Shown piece by piece: positions 8,307 to 17,646 of a stretch of DNA of 64,000 nt. Each line of letters begins with the position of its first letter. Position 1 is the stretch's first letter. Source of the DNA: Dactylosporangium aurantiacum (GTDB taxonomy: Bacteria; Actinomycetota; Actinomycetes; Mycobacteriales; Micromonosporaceae); assembly GCF_000716715.1 (NCBI RefSeq), contig NZ_JNYJ01000018.1:69344-133343 (forward strand), given 5' to 3'. The position numbers and the translations under genes are program-made. A model generated the notes under the pieces. It was not told the origin of the DNA, searched no databases, and was given only the letters and a program-made list of their open reading frames with translations.

Positions 8307-9473
8307 ATGTTCCAGGTGGATCAGCCGGAGGGGACCCGACACGCACGCCGCGTGGCGGTCACCCTGCACGACGTGGCCCGCGAGGCGGGGGTCTCGTATG
8401 CCACCGCGTCGCGCGCCCTCAACGGCAGTGACCGCAATGTCCGGCAGGAGAACGCGGTCCGGGTCCAGGCCGCTGCTGCCCGGCTCGGCTACGTGCCGCA
8501 CGCGCCCGCGCAGGCGATCGCCCGCGGTTCCACCAACACCGTGGCGCTGGTCGTCAGCGACGTCGACGACCCCTACTTCTCGATGATCGCCGCCGGCGTC
8601 ATCGACGCCGCCGAGGACGCCGGTCTCATCGTCACCATGGCGGTGGCCGATCGCTCGCCGGGGCTGGAGCTGCAGATCGTGCGGACGCTGCGCGGGCATC
8701 GGCCGCGGGCCATTGTGGTCGCGGGGAGCCGCATCGACGGCTCCGGGGAGCGGGCCTCGCTGGTCGAGGAGCTGGAGGCGTACCGCGCCAGTGGTGGCCG
8801 GGTGAGCCTGATCAGCCAGCCGGACCTGCCGTTCCCGACGTTCGCCATCGACAACACCGGCGGTGCGCGACGGCTGGCGCTGGAGCTGGCCGGGCTCGGC
8901 TACCAGCGGTTCGCCGTCGTGCACGGCGACGACGCGATCCGCGCGTCCCGGGACCGGCGCACCGCGTTCGCGGACGGGCTGCGCGAGGCGGGCCTCGGGC
9001 TCGACCCGGGGTGCGAGATCGCGACCGACTTCAGCCGCTCCGGCGGGCTCGCTGCCGCGGAGCGGCTCGCCGAGCTGGCGCGCGCCGGGGTGGAGGCGGT
9101 GTTCGCGGTGACCGACGTGATGGCCATCGGCGCGATGAGCGGGCTGCGGGCGGCCGGGCTGCGACCAGGAGTGGATCTCGCGCTGGCCGGCTTCGACGAC
9201 ATCGAGGCAGCCGGTGAGGTCACGCCCGGGCTGACCTCGGTGCGGGCGCCGCTGCGGGAGGTTGGGCGGCGGGCCGTGGAGGCGGCGCTGTCGGGGGCAC
9301 CGGCGGGCGTCGTCGACATCCCGGTCGAGGTGGTGCTGCGCGACAGCACCCCGCCACGACACCGCGGGGCCGACCCGCCACGAACCGTTGTCGTGAACGG
9401 CGCCACCCACCTCACCGCCAGGAAGGGACACGACGTTGCCGCATCCAGCCAGGCCCACGGTCACGTTACGTGA
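8307..9473 (+). CDS. LacI-family transcriptional regulator (first of a tandem pair)
   Basis: The DNA-binding helix-turn-helix VTLHDVAREAGVSYATASRALN is followed by the hinge APAQAIARGSTNTVALV and a periplasmic-binding-protein-like effector domain ending near VVLRDSTPP. The frame is open upstream to 8169 with low-quality, arginine-rich residues, so an ATG at 8307 or the GTG codons at 8316 or 8352 are more likely starts; the choice is uncertain. The C-terminus carries an extra tail of about 38 residues compared with typical LacI proteins and overlaps the next gene by 38 bp. It is closely related to that next gene, which suggests tandem duplication. Confidence 0.85.
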   Translation: MFQVDQPEGTRHARRVAVTLHDVAREAGVSYATASRALNGSDRNVRQENAVRVQAAAARLGYVPHAPAQAIARGSTNTVALVVSDVDDPYFSMIAAGVIDAAEDAGLIVTMAVADRSPGLELQIVRTLRGHRPRAIVVAGSRIDGSGERASLVEELEAYRASGGRVSLISQPDLPFPTFAIDNTGGARRLALELAGLGYQRFAVVHGDDAIRASRDRRTAFADGLREAGLGLDPGCEIATDFSRSGGLAAAERLAELARAGVEAVFAVTDVMAIGAMSGLRAAGLRPGVDLALAGFDDIEAAGEVTPGLTSVRAPLREVGRRAVEAALSGAPAGVVDIPVEVVLRDSTPPRHRGADPPRTVVVNGATHLTARKGHDVAASSQAHGHVT

Positions 9474-10488
9474 TGTCGCGGGTGCGGCCGGGGTCTCGGT
9501 CGCGACCGCGTCCCGGGTGCTCAGCGGCAGCTCGCGGTCGGTCGCCCCGCAGTACGTGAGCCGGGTGCTGGAGGCGGCCGCGTCGCTGCGGTACACCGCG
9601 GACGTGTCGGCGCGGGCGATGCGACGCAAGAGCGACGCCATCGCGTTGGTCGCCGACGACCTGACCACGCCCTCCATCGCGCTCGTAGTCGCGGCGATGG
9701 AGCGGCAGGCACGCACCGTGGACGCGTTCGTCACCGTGTCGGCCACGCGAGGACTACCCGAGCGGCAGCTGGAGACCGTCCGGACACTGTGCGGCTTCTG
9801 GCCCCGGGCGCTGGTGCTGACCTCCAGCCGGATCGCGACCGGCGAGGTCGGCGCCCGGCTGCTCGAGGAGCTGCTCGCGTACGAGCGCCGTGGCGGCCGG
9901 GTGGTGATCTACGGCGACATCGACGTGCCGTTCGACTCGATCCGCGTCGACGACCGTGCGTCGGCTCGGCTGCTCGGTGCGCATCTGGCCGCGACCGGCC
10001 ACCGCCGCCCGGTGATCCTCGCCGGCAGCCGTGAACGCTCCTTCGCCGCCGAGCGGACGTCGGGGTTCGTGGAGGGCCTGCTCGGCGGTGGGGTCGACGT
10101 GCAGGACATCCGGATCGTCAACTGCGAGGTCGGCAGGCGCGGCGCCTTCGAGGCCACGGCGGCGCTGATCGGCGGCGGACTCGGCGACACCGATGCGCTG
10201 CTCGCCGTCAACGACCAGATGGCGATCGGCGCCCTCGCCGCGTGCCGGGCCGCCGGAGTCGACGTCCCCGGTCGGCTATCGGTGTCGGGCTTCGACGACA
10301 TCCAGCTCGCCGCCGACGTGACGCCGCGGCTGACGACGGTCGCGCTGCCCTTCGCCGACATCGGTGCCCGCTCGATTCGACTCGCACTGACCGCGGGGGA
10401 GGATCGCCGGGACGTGGTGCGAGAGACGGTCATGGGCACGCTGGTCCCCGGCGGGAGCACCGTGGACCGGGCCGCCCGCAACCGGTAG
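9436..10488 (+). CDS. LacI-family transcriptional regulator (second of a tandem pair)
   Basis: A 350-residue LacI protein. Helix-turn-helix VTLRDVAGAAGVSVATASRVL, hinge SARAMRRKSDAIALV, then a sugar-binding core with the family hallmark GFDDIQLAADVTPRLTTV. The start is a TTG at 9436, supported by GGAAGGGA 8 bp upstream; it lies inside the 3' end of the preceding LacI gene. It probably controls the neighbouring genes at 10713 and 13277, whose promoters share a GAATACGTTT box (inference). Confidence 0.88.
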   Translation: MPHPARPTVTLRDVAGAAGVSVATASRVLSGSSRSVAPQYVSRVLEAAASLRYTADVSARAMRRKSDAIALVADDLTTPSIALVVAAMERQARTVDAFVTVSATRGLPERQLETVRTLCGFWPRALVLTSSRIATGEVGARLLEELLAYERRGGRVVIYGDIDVPFDSIRVDDRASARLLGAHLAATGHRRPVILAGSRERSFAAERTSGFVEGLLGGGVDVQDIRIVNCEVGRRGAFEATAALIGGGLGDTDALLAVNDQMAIGALAACRAAGVDVPGRLSVSGFDDIQLAADVTPRLTTVALPFADIGARSIRLALTAGEDRRDVVRETVMGTLVPGGSTVDRAARNR

Positions 10489-10552
10489 CGGCGGGCCGCT
10501 CGCAGCCGGTAGTGGCTGCTCCGCCCCAGAAAGCGGTAACGACGGGTCGTCG

Positions 10553-10590
10553 TTGCAACTTCCGGAACGCTGTGGTGGAATACGTTTTCC
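10553..10590 (+). promoter_or_regulatory. Promoter with overlapping LacI-type operator GGAATACGTTTTCC
   Basis: The -35-like TTGCAA (10553-10558) is 17 bp from a -10-like TGGAAT (10576-10581). The palindrome-like box GGAATACGTTTTCC, centred on CG, covers 10577-10590 and so overlaps the -10 element. The same box occurs at 13216-13229 and, inverted, at 21703-21713. Confidence 0.6.
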
Positions 10591-10712
10591 CAAGCACGAT
10601 CCGGAGCCTGACACCCCTGTCCAGCTGCCCCGTTTGTCGACGCCCCGCCCTCGCCGGCGCTACGGGTGCTCCAGCCGTGCCGCACCGGACCTTCTGCCCC
10701 GAGGAGCCGCCC

Positions 10713-13016
10713 ATGTCCCCCCTCAGTCCTGATCCGGCCCCCGTCTCCGGGCCGCCGCCCAGCCGCCGGCGCCGACTGGCGCTCGGCGTCGCCGCGGCCA
10801 CCGTCGCGGGCGCCGGCCTGCTCGTGAGTGTCGCCGCGCCCGCGCAAGCGGCCAACACCACCTACTACGTCGACGCCGCGGCCGGCGCCGACAGCAACAG
10901 CGGCCTGGACCAGTCGCACCCCTGGAAGAGCCTCGGCAAGATCAACGCGACCACGTTCGGCGCCGGTGACCGTATCCTGCTCAAGGCCGGCAGCACCTGG
11001 ACCGGCCAGCTGTGGCCGAAGGGCTCCGGCGCGGCCGGCGCGCCGATCGTCGTGGACTCCTACGGCACCGGCAACAAGCCGCGGATCAACGGCGCCGGCA
11101 CCGTCGCCGACACCGTGCGGCTGTTCAACCAGGAGTACTGGACGATCCGCAACATCGAGGTCACCAACACCGCGCCGTCGACCGGCACCGCCGGCGGGAA
11201 CCTGGGCGACTTCCGCGGCATCCACATCAGCGGCGACAACAGCCAGACCCTCGACGGGTTCCTGGTGGACGCCGTCAACGTGCACGACGTCACCGGCCGG
11301 GTGAACTGGATCGGCGGCGACACGGCTGACAACAAGCCCGGGATCAGCTTCCAGACCGGCTGGGACTCCTCCAAGCGGACCGGCGGCATCGTCATCGACA
11401 GCTGGGTGCCCAACCCGGCCGCGCCGCCGAGCACCCCGACGATCATCAACGACGCGGTGGTGCAGAACTCCACGATCGCCAACACGTCGTTCGCCGGCAT
11501 CGTCGTCAAGCAGTACACCGGCTCCAACGCCGGCGCCGTGGCGACCGGCTGGGGCACGCGCGCCAACGCCGGTGACACGAAGTTCCGGCCGCACACCAAC
11601 ATCGTGCTGCGCAACAACTACATCACGCAGGCCGGCACCGCGTACGGCTGCAACGGCATCTACATGACCGACGTTCGTGGCGGCACGATCGAGCGCAATG
11701 TCGTCGACCGGACGGGCACGTCGGGCATCGAGACGTACTTCGCCGACAACGTCACGATCCAGTACAACGAGGTCTTCGGCACGACCCAGAAGGCCGGGGG
11801 CGCCGACCACAACGGCATCGACACGGACAAGGGCACCACCGCCCAGGTCGTGCAGTACAACTACGTGCACAACAACGGCGACGGCATCCTGCTGTGCCAG
11901 TTCGCCTTTGGCAACGTGGTGGTCCGCTACAACGTGATCACCAGCAACACCCGCTACCAGATCTACCTGCACTCCGACAAGGCGGCCACCGCCCAGATCT
12001 ACAACAACACGATCTACAACGACGCGAGTTCGAACCTGATCTACGGTTACGGCGACGGTCTGACCGCCACCTATGCGATCACCAACAACATCTTGTACTC
12101 GACCAGGGCGAACGCCGCGCTGTCCACGAGCGGCACGATCACGTACAACCGCAACCTGTACGGCGGCGCGACGCTGCCCGTGCCGAGCGGCGACACCCGG
12201 GCGATCGTGGCGGACCCGCGGTTCGTCTCCGCACCGATCAACGCACCATCCGGCACGGCCAGCACCGGACCGGCGCTCGCCGCGGCCCTGGAGTTGCAGG
12301 TGGCGGCGAACTCGCCGGCCGTGAACGCCGGTGTCAGCATCGGCGGCAACGGGGGACGTGACTACGCGGGGAACCCGCTCTACAACGGCGCCCCCGACAT
12401 CGGCGCGTTCGAACAGCCCGGGGGCACCACGACACCAGTCACCACGCGGCACACGTTCGACGCGCTGCCGACCGGCCCGCTCGCCAACGGCACCGAAGGG
12501 CTGGCGGTCAGCACCGCCGGCGGCTCCGTCGCGGTGGTCGACGTGCCGAGCGCGACCGACAAGAGCGTCCGGCTGACCCGCACCACGAACAGCGGCAGCA
12601 CGAGCGTCTCGCAGACCTTCGGCCAGCCGCTGACCGGCCTGGTCACGGTCGAGACGAACGTCATGCGGGAGTCCGCCTACGTCTCCGGCAGCGACTTCTT
12701 CGCCATCCCATACATCCGCAACGCCAGCGGTCAGAACGCCGTCAGCGTGGCGATGACGAAGAACACCATCGTGGCGTACTCCGGCACCACCCAGGTCACC
12801 GTCGGCTCCTACACGCCCGGCCGCTGGTACGCCGTGCGGGTGGTGATCAGCACCGCCACCGGCACGTTCGACCTGTACATCGACGGCGTGCTGAAGCTGG
12901 ACAACAGCACCTTCCGCAACCCGCTCCCCGGTGTCGCGCAGATCGACTACTACGCCAACAGCTCCAACTACGGCAGCGTCGTGGTCGACGACATCACGGT
13001 GACCGCGACCGCCTGA
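10713..13016 (+). CDS. Secreted right-handed beta-helix protein (pectate lyase-like) with C-terminal lectin-like domain
   Basis: A 767-residue secreted protein. Residues 1-46 are a signal peptide with a basic SRRRR start and cleavage near APAQA. Residues about 50-570 open with TYYVDAAAGADSNSG, typical of DUF1565/PL1-PL9-like parallel beta-helices, contain many asparagine-ladder turns and end with the marker PDIGAFEQ. Residues about 575-767 look like a jelly-roll carbohydrate-binding domain (LYIDGVLKLDNSTF, VVVDDITV). RBS GAGGAG is 6 bp before the ATG; the frame is open further upstream but lies over the previous gene. Polysaccharide lyase or glycoside hydrolase activity is plausible, but catalytic residues cannot be assigned. 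Confidence 0.8.
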   Translation: MSPLSPDPAPVSGPPPSRRRRLALGVAAATVAGAGLLVSVAAPAQAANTTYYVDAAAGADSNSGLDQSHPWKSLGKINATTFGAGDRILLKAGSTWTGQLWPKGSGAAGAPIVVDSYGTGNKPRINGAGTVADTVRLFNQEYWTIRNIEVTNTAPSTGTAGGNLGDFRGIHISGDNSQTLDGFLVDAVNVHDVTGRVNWIGGDTADNKPGISFQTGWDSSKRTGGIVIDSWVPNPAAPPSTPTIINDAVVQNSTIANTSFAGIVVKQYTGSNAGAVATGWGTRANAGDTKFRPHTNIVLRNNYITQAGTAYGCNGIYMTDVRGGTIERNVVDRTGTSGIETYFADNVTIQYNEVFGTTQKAGGADHNGIDTDKGTTAQVVQYNYVHNNGDGILLCQFAFGNVVVRYNVITSNTRYQIYLHSDKAATAQIYNNTIYNDASSNLIYGYGDGLTATYAITNNILYSTRANAALSTSGTITYNRNLYGGATLPVPSGDTRAIVADPRFVSAPINAPSGTASTGPALAAALELQVAANSPAVNAGVSIGGNGGRDYAGNPLYNGAPDIGAFEQPGGTTTPVTTRHTFDALPTGPLANGTEGLAVSTAGGSVAVVDVPSATDKSVRLTRTTNSGSTSVSQTFGQPLTGLVTVETNVMRESAYVSGSDFFAIPYIRNASGQNAVSVAMTKNTIVAYSGTTQVTVGSYTPGRWYAVRVVISTATGTFDLYIDGVLKLDNSTFRNPLPGVAQIDYYANSSNYGSVVVDDITVTATA

Positions 13017-13048
13017 GCCGTACCTGCACAAACGGCAGTTCGGCGAGA

Positions 13049-13101
13049 GGGCCTCGCCCAGGCTCGGATCGGGTCGAACCGACCCGGCTGTGGCGAGGCC
13101 C
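13049..13101 (+). terminator. Nested hairpin terminator-like structure
   Basis: An outer perfect 10 bp stem (GGGCCTCGCC at 13049-13058 with GGCGAGGCCC at 13092-13101) encloses a second hairpin (CGGGTC at 13070-13075, GACCCG at 13081-13086). It sits 32 bp after the stop of the beta-helix gene. There is no T-run, as is common in actinomycete terminators. Confidence 0.5.
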
Positions 13102-13184
13102 GGCGCCGGCGTCGTGTCACCGTGCGCTGCGTCGCGCCCGACGCGCACTGGCGTCATGGGCGCGAAGTCGCCCGCGCCGGGCCC

Positions 13185-13229
13185 TTGACGGGCCGACGGC
13201 GCCGATGAAAGATCCGGAATACGTTTTCT
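13185..13229 (+). promoter_or_regulatory. Promoter and GAATACGTTT operator of the second ABC transport operon
   Basis: TTGACG (13185-13190), 17 bp spacer, AAAGAT (13208-13213), then the box GGAATACGTTTTCT at 13216-13229, nearly identical to the one at 10577. The box lies just downstream of the -10, a position suited to blocking initiation. It also shows that the permease start is at 13277, because the longer reading frame would begin inside this promoter. Confidence 0.6.
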
Positions 13230-13276
13230 GGGGTCGTCGCCAGGCGCCCCGCACCCGACCCGCGAAGGAGCACCCC

Positions 13277-14203
13277 ATGAGCGCGCTCGATGAGCTCGGG
13301 CGCCTGCGAACCCACCGCGGAAGACCGCCGCGGAAACGGGACAACAAGGCCGCCTTCCTGTTTCTGCTGCCGTGGTTCGCCGGGCTGGTGCTGATCACCG
13401 CGGGCCCGGTCGCCGTCTCGCTGGGCCTGTCGTTCACCGACTACAACCTGATCCAGGACCCGACGTTCACCGGGTTGGACAACTACACCCGGATGCTGCA
13501 CGACGAGCGGCTGCGGCAGGCGCTGACGGTGACGTTCACCTACGTGTTCGTCTCGGTGCCGCTGCAGCTGGCGGCGGCGCTCGGCCTGGCCCTGCTGCTC
13601 GACCGTGGTATGCGTGGCCTGGCCTTCTACCGCTCGGCCTTCTACCTGCCCTCGCTGCTCGGCTCGAGCGTGGCCATCGCGGTGCTGTGGCGGCAGATCT
13701 TCGGCGCCGACGGGCTCGCCAACCAGGTGCTGGATCTCGTCGGTCTGCATGGCAAGGGATGGATCTCCGACCCGTCGACCGCGCTCGGCACCCTCATCGT
13801 GCTCAACGTGTGGACGTTCGGCGCGCCGATGATCATTTTCCTTGCCGGGCTGCGCCAGATCCCGGTCATGTACTACGAGGCCGCCGAGGTCGACGGCGCG
13901 AAACGCTGGACCCAGCTGCGGCGGATCACGCTGCCGCTGCTGTCGCCGATCATCTTCTTCAACCTGGTCCTGCAGATCATCCACGCGTTCCAGTCGTTCA
14001 CGCAGGCCTTCGTCGTCTCCGGCGGCAGCGGCGGACCGTCCGACTCGACGCTGTTCTACACCCTCTACCTGTACCAGCGCGGCTTCAACAACTTCGACAT
14101 GGGCTACGCCTCCGCACTGGCCTGGCTGCTGTTACTGATCATCGGCGCCTTCACCGCCATCAACTTCTGGGGCGCCAAGCGATGGGTCTTCTACGATGAC
14201 TGA
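13277..14203 (+). CDS. ABC sugar transporter permease (MalF/LacF type)
   Basis: A 308-residue inner membrane permease with about six helices and the EAA loop YEAAEVDGAKRWTQLRRITLP. RBS GAAGGAG ends 6 bp before the ATG at 13277, which is preferred over an in-frame ATG at 13205 lying in the promoter. It overlaps the next permease by 8 bp. First gene of an operon running to at least 20628. Confidence 0.92.
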   Translation: MSALDELGRLRTHRGRPPRKRDNKAAFLFLLPWFAGLVLITAGPVAVSLGLSFTDYNLIQDPTFTGLDNYTRMLHDERLRQALTVTFTYVFVSVPLQLAAALGLALLLDRGMRGLAFYRSAFYLPSLLGSSVAIAVLWRQIFGADGLANQVLDLVGLHGKGWISDPSTALGTLIVLNVWTFGAPMIIFLAGLRQIPVMYYEAAEVDGAKRWTQLRRITLPLLSPIIFFNLVLQIIHAFQSFTQAFVVSGGSGGPSDSTLFYTLYLYQRGFNNFDMGYASALAWLLLLIIGAFTAINFWGAKRWVFYDD

Positions 14204-15110
14204 TCTCAAGCACCGCCTGACCGCGAACGCGGTCCACTGGACCGCGCCCCTCGACGCACGACCCCAGCGGCGGTCCGTCCTGCCCCCCACCGTGCGCGGC
14301 TTCGCCAAGCACGTCGGCCTGATCCTGCTCACGGTGGTGATGCTCTACCCCGTGCTGTGGATGGTCGTCAGTTCGCTGCGTCCGAACGACGTCATCTTCC
14401 GCTCGCCCGGACTGGTGCTCGCCGACCTCAACGTCCACAACTACGGCGAGGGCTGGAACGCGCTGGCGTCCCCGTTCGGGCACTACCTGTTCAACTCCGC
14501 AGTGGTGGTGCTCGGCTGCATCATCGGCAACCTCGTCTCGTGCTCGATGGCCGCCTACGCCTTCGCCCGGCTGGAGTTCACCGGCAAACGCCTGTGGTTC
14601 GCCCTGATGCTCGGCAGCATCATGCTGCCGATCCACGTCCTGATCGTGCCGCAGTACATCATGTTCGCGCAGGTCGGCTGGATCAACACGTTCCTGCCGC
14701 TGATCGTGCCCAAGCTCCTGGCCACCGACGCGTTCTTCGTGTTCCTCATGGTCCAGTTCATCCGCGGGCTGCCCCGCGAGCTGGACGAGGCCGCCCGCAT
14801 CGACGGCGCCGGCCACCCGCGCATCTTTCTGCAGGTCATCCTGCCCCTGATGCGCCCGGCGCTGGCCACGACCACCATCTTCACGTTCATCTGGACCTGG
14901 AACGACTTCTTCAGCCAGCTCATCTACCTCACCGACCCGGACATGTACACCGTCCCGGTCGCGCTGCGCTCCTTCGTCGACGCCACCGTCAACACCTCGT
15001 GGGGCGCCATGTTCGCCATGAGCGTCCTGTCTCTGCTCCCGGTCTTCCTGGTCTTCCTGGTCGGCCAGCGGTACCTCGTCCAGGGCATCGCCACCACCGG
15101 CAGCAAGTAG
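14196..15110 (+). CDS. ABC sugar transporter permease (MalG/LacG type)
   Basis: A 304-residue permease with about six membrane helices and the EAA motif LDEAARIDGAGHPRIFLQVILP. It starts inside the end of the previous permease gene, which implies translational coupling. The binding-protein gene follows after 37 bp. Confidence 0.92.
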   Translation: MTDLKHRLTANAVHWTAPLDARPQRRSVLPPTVRGFAKHVGLILLTVVMLYPVLWMVVSSLRPNDVIFRSPGLVLADLNVHNYGEGWNALASPFGHYLFNSAVVVLGCIIGNLVSCSMAAYAFARLEFTGKRLWFALMLGSIMLPIHVLIVPQYIMFAQVGWINTFLPLIVPKLLATDAFFVFLMVQFIRGLPRELDEAARIDGAGHPRIFLQVILPLMRPALATTTIFTFIWTWNDFFSQLIYLTDPDMYTVPVALRSFVDATVNTSWGAMFAMSVLSLLPVFLVFLVGQRYLVQGIATTGSK

Positions 15111-15147
15111 CACACCCCAACACCCCACACCCCCTGAAGGACATCCC

Positions 15148-16473
15148 ATGCACGCTGCCTTCGACCGCGGCCTATCCCGCCGGTCCACCCTGCGCCTCGC
15201 GCTCGGCCTCACGGCCGGGGCCACCCTCGCCGCGTGCGGCACCGGCTCTGACAAGGACGCCTCCGGCGACCTGTCCAAGGACCCCGTCACGCTGCGCTTC
15301 ACCTGGTGGGGCGCCGACGCCCGGCACAAGCGCACCCAGCAGGTCATCGACCTGTTCAGCAAGGCGCACCCGAACATCACGGTGAAGGGCGAGTTCAAGG
15401 ACTGGAACGGCTACTGGGACAGCCTCGCGACCACCGTGGCCGCCAACGACGCACCGGACATCATCCAGATGGACGAGCTGTACCTCGCCTCGTACGCGCA
15501 ACGCGGCGCCCTGCTCGACCTCGGCACCGCGAGCAAGCACCTCGGCACCGCCGACTTCGACCCCAAAGCCCTCGCGACCGGCAAGGTCGACGGCAAGCAG
15601 TACGCGCTGCCGGTCGGTCTCGCCGCCTATTCGATGCTGGTCAACACCGACCTGCTCGCGCAGTACAACGTCACCCTCCCCGACGACGCCACCTGGACCT
15701 GGGACGACCTCAAGACGGTCGGTGCGAAGGTGTCCGCCGCGTCCGGCGGCAAGGTCACCGGCGTCCAGTCGTGGGGCTTCGACGCGGGCGGCCTGCAGAT
15801 CTGGGCCCGGCAGGCCGGCGCCACCCTCTTCGACGACAAGGGCAAGGTCGTCATCCCGGCCGACACGCTCGCCGCGTTCTGGCAGTACCTCGTCGACCTG
15901 TCCAAGGCCGGGATCGCACCGACGCCGTCGGTGACGGTCGAGCGCGGCGCCGGCGCCCTGGACCAGTCCGGGATGGCCACCAACACCTCCGCCATCGGCA
16001 CGTGCTGGAACACCCAGCTCACTTCGTTCGCCAAGGCCAGCGGCAAGAAGCTCAAGCTCGTCCGGCTGCCCGGAGAGGCGCAGGCGAAGTCGCCCGCGGC
16101 GTACTACAAGCCGTCGATGTTCTGGTCCGTCTCGTCGCGCTCCAAGCATCCCGCCGAGGCCGCGCTGTTCGTCGACTTTCTGGCCAACAGCCCGGAGGCC
16201 GCCGATGTGCTGCAGACCGACCGCGGCGTGCCGGCCAACACCAAGATCCGGCAGAGCATCACCGCGAAGCTCGCCGACACCGACAAGGCGGCCGCCGATT
16301 ACCTCAGCCAGATCAAAGTCGGCGAACCGCCCCGGGTCACGCCCAAGGGCGCCAGCGACATCGAGAAGATCCTCAAGCGTCACACCGAGGACGTCCTGTT
16401 CGCCCGCAGGACCCCGCAGCAGTCGGCGGACGCGTTCATCAAGGAACTGCAGAGCGAGATCGACGCCGCGTGA
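15148..16473 (+). CDS. ABC sugar transporter substrate-binding lipoprotein
   Basis: A 441-residue family 1 solute-binding protein. The N-terminus SRRSTLRLALGL resembles a Tat motif and leads to the lipobox TLAAC (Cys about residue 30). The core opens with VTLRFTWWGADARHKRTQQV, typical of MalE-like proteins. RBS GAAGGA precedes the ATG. Order permease, permease, binding protein differs from the first importer (binding protein first). Ligand unknown; the GH42 enzyme downstream suggests a beta-galactoside (inference). Confidence 0.92.
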   Translation: MHAAFDRGLSRRSTLRLALGLTAGATLAACGTGSDKDASGDLSKDPVTLRFTWWGADARHKRTQQVIDLFSKAHPNITVKGEFKDWNGYWDSLATTVAANDAPDIIQMDELYLASYAQRGALLDLGTASKHLGTADFDPKALATGKVDGKQYALPVGLAAYSMLVNTDLLAQYNVTLPDDATWTWDDLKTVGAKVSAASGGKVTGVQSWGFDAGGLQIWARQAGATLFDDKGKVVIPADTLAAFWQYLVDLSKAGIAPTPSVTVERGAGALDQSGMATNTSAIGTCWNTQLTSFAKASGKKLKLVRLPGEAQAKSPAAYYKPSMFWSVSSRSKHPAEAALFVDFLANSPEAADVLQTDRGVPANTKIRQSITAKLADTDKAAADYLSQIKVGEPPRVTPKGASDIEKILKRHTEDVLFARRTPQQSADAFIKELQSEIDAA

Positions 16474-16548
16474 CCAGCAGCCGCACCGCACCCGCGCCGC
16501 GGCACCAGCCGCGGCGCGACCCCGGCACAACGAAAGTGATGGAAGTTC

Positions 16549-17646
16549 ATGGTTGACGGCAGGTACCGCGCCGCCATCGTCGGCACCGGTGCGATCGCCA
16601 CCGCGCACGCCGGCGCGTTGCGCGCCAACAGCGACCGCGTCCGGCTCGCCGCGGTGGTCGACGTCGACGCGGAGCAGGCCCGCGCCTTCGCCGAGACGTG
16701 GCAGGTCGACACGGTCGCGCCAACGGTGACGGCGCTCCTGGCCGAGGGTGGCATCGACCTGGTCCACCTGTGCACACCACCGGTCTGGCACGCGCCGCTC
16801 GCGTTGGAGTGCCTGCGGGCCGGGGTGCACGTGCTGGTCGAGAAGCCACCGACGCTGTCGCTCGCCGAGCTCGACACCCTGATCGAGGCGTCGGCCGCGT
16901 CCGGCGCGCACCTGGCCACCGTGTTCCAGCACCGGTTCGGCGCCGGCGCCGTGCGGCTGCGTGCCATGGCCGCCGCGGGTGAGCTCGGCCGGCCGATGCT
17001 CGCCACCTGCGACACGCTGTGGTACCGCGACGACGACTACTACCGGGTGCCGTGGCGGGGGCGCTGGGACACCGAGGGCGGCGGACCGACGATGGGCCAC
17101 GGGATCCACCAGTTCGACCTGCTGCTGTCCGTGCTCGGACCGTGGGAGAGCGTCACCGCGGTCGCCGCACGGCGCGCCCGGCCGATCGAGACCGAGGACG
17201 TGTCGATGGCCCTGGTCACCTTCGCCAGCGGGGCGGTCGCCACGGTCGTGAACTCGGTGCTGTCGCCCCGGCAGGTCTCCGCGCTGCGGTTCGACTACGA
17301 GCAGGCGACGGTGGAGCTGTCGCACCTGTACGGCTACTCCGACGACGACTGGACGGTCCATCCGGCGCCGGGGCACGAGGACGTCGCGACCCGATGGTCG
17401 TGGGCACCCTCGCGCGAGGAGAGCGGCCACGCCGGTCAGCTCACCGCTGTCCTGGACGCGCTCGACGCGGGCCGGCCGCTGCCGGTCACGGCGGCCGACA
17501 CCCGGCAGACCATGGAGTTCGTCGCCGCGCTGTACGCCTCCGCGTTCACCGGCAGCACCGTGCACAGCGGCCAGATCGGCCCGGACAGCCCGTTCGCCGC
17601 CAGCATGCACGGCGCGGGCGCCCCGTGGACGGCGGTGGCGGCGTGA
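16549..17646 (+). CDS. Gfo/Idh/MocA-family oxidoreductase
   Basis: A 365-residue NAD(P)-dependent sugar oxidoreductase. N-terminal Rossmann fold with AAIVGTGAIATAHAGAL and the conserved EKPPTLSLAE (the EKP Lys is catalytic in the family). The C-terminal alpha/beta domain contains GGGPTMGHGIHQFDLL, whose GxxxDxGxH-type motif contributes the second catalytic histidine. It overlaps the next gene by GTGA. Probably processes the imported sugar or an acidic derivative. Confidence 0.9.
   Translation: MVDGRYRAAIVGTGAIATAHAGALRANSDRVRLAAVVDVDAEQARAFAETWQVDTVAPTVTALLAEGGIDLVHLCTPPVWHAPLALECLRAGVHVLVEKPPTLSLAELDTLIEASAASGAHLATVFQHRFGAGAVRLRAMAAAGELGRPMLATCDTLWYRDDDYYRVPWRGRWDTEGGGPTMGHGIHQFDLLLSVLGPWESVTAVAARRARPIETEDVSMALVTFASGAVATVVNSVLSPRQVSALRFDYEQATVELSHLYGYSDDDWTVHPAPGHEDVATRWSWAPSREESGHAGQLTAVLDALDAGRPLPVTAADTRQTMEFVAALYASAFTGSTVHSGQIGPDSPFAASMHGAGAPWTAVAA

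Noticed and set aside
8034..9746. 570-codon open frame on the minus strand
   Set aside because: Lies over dgoD and the LacI genes, both with clear motifs on the plus strand.
9909..13157. 1082-codon open frame on the minus strand
   Set aside because: It runs antisense through the LacI and beta-helix genes; the translation is Val/Gly/Arg/Asp-rich with no domain, and arises from GC-biased third positions.
15172..17610. 812-codon open frame on the minus strand
   Set aside because: Antisense of the binding protein and Gfo/Idh/MocA genes; low-complexity translation.
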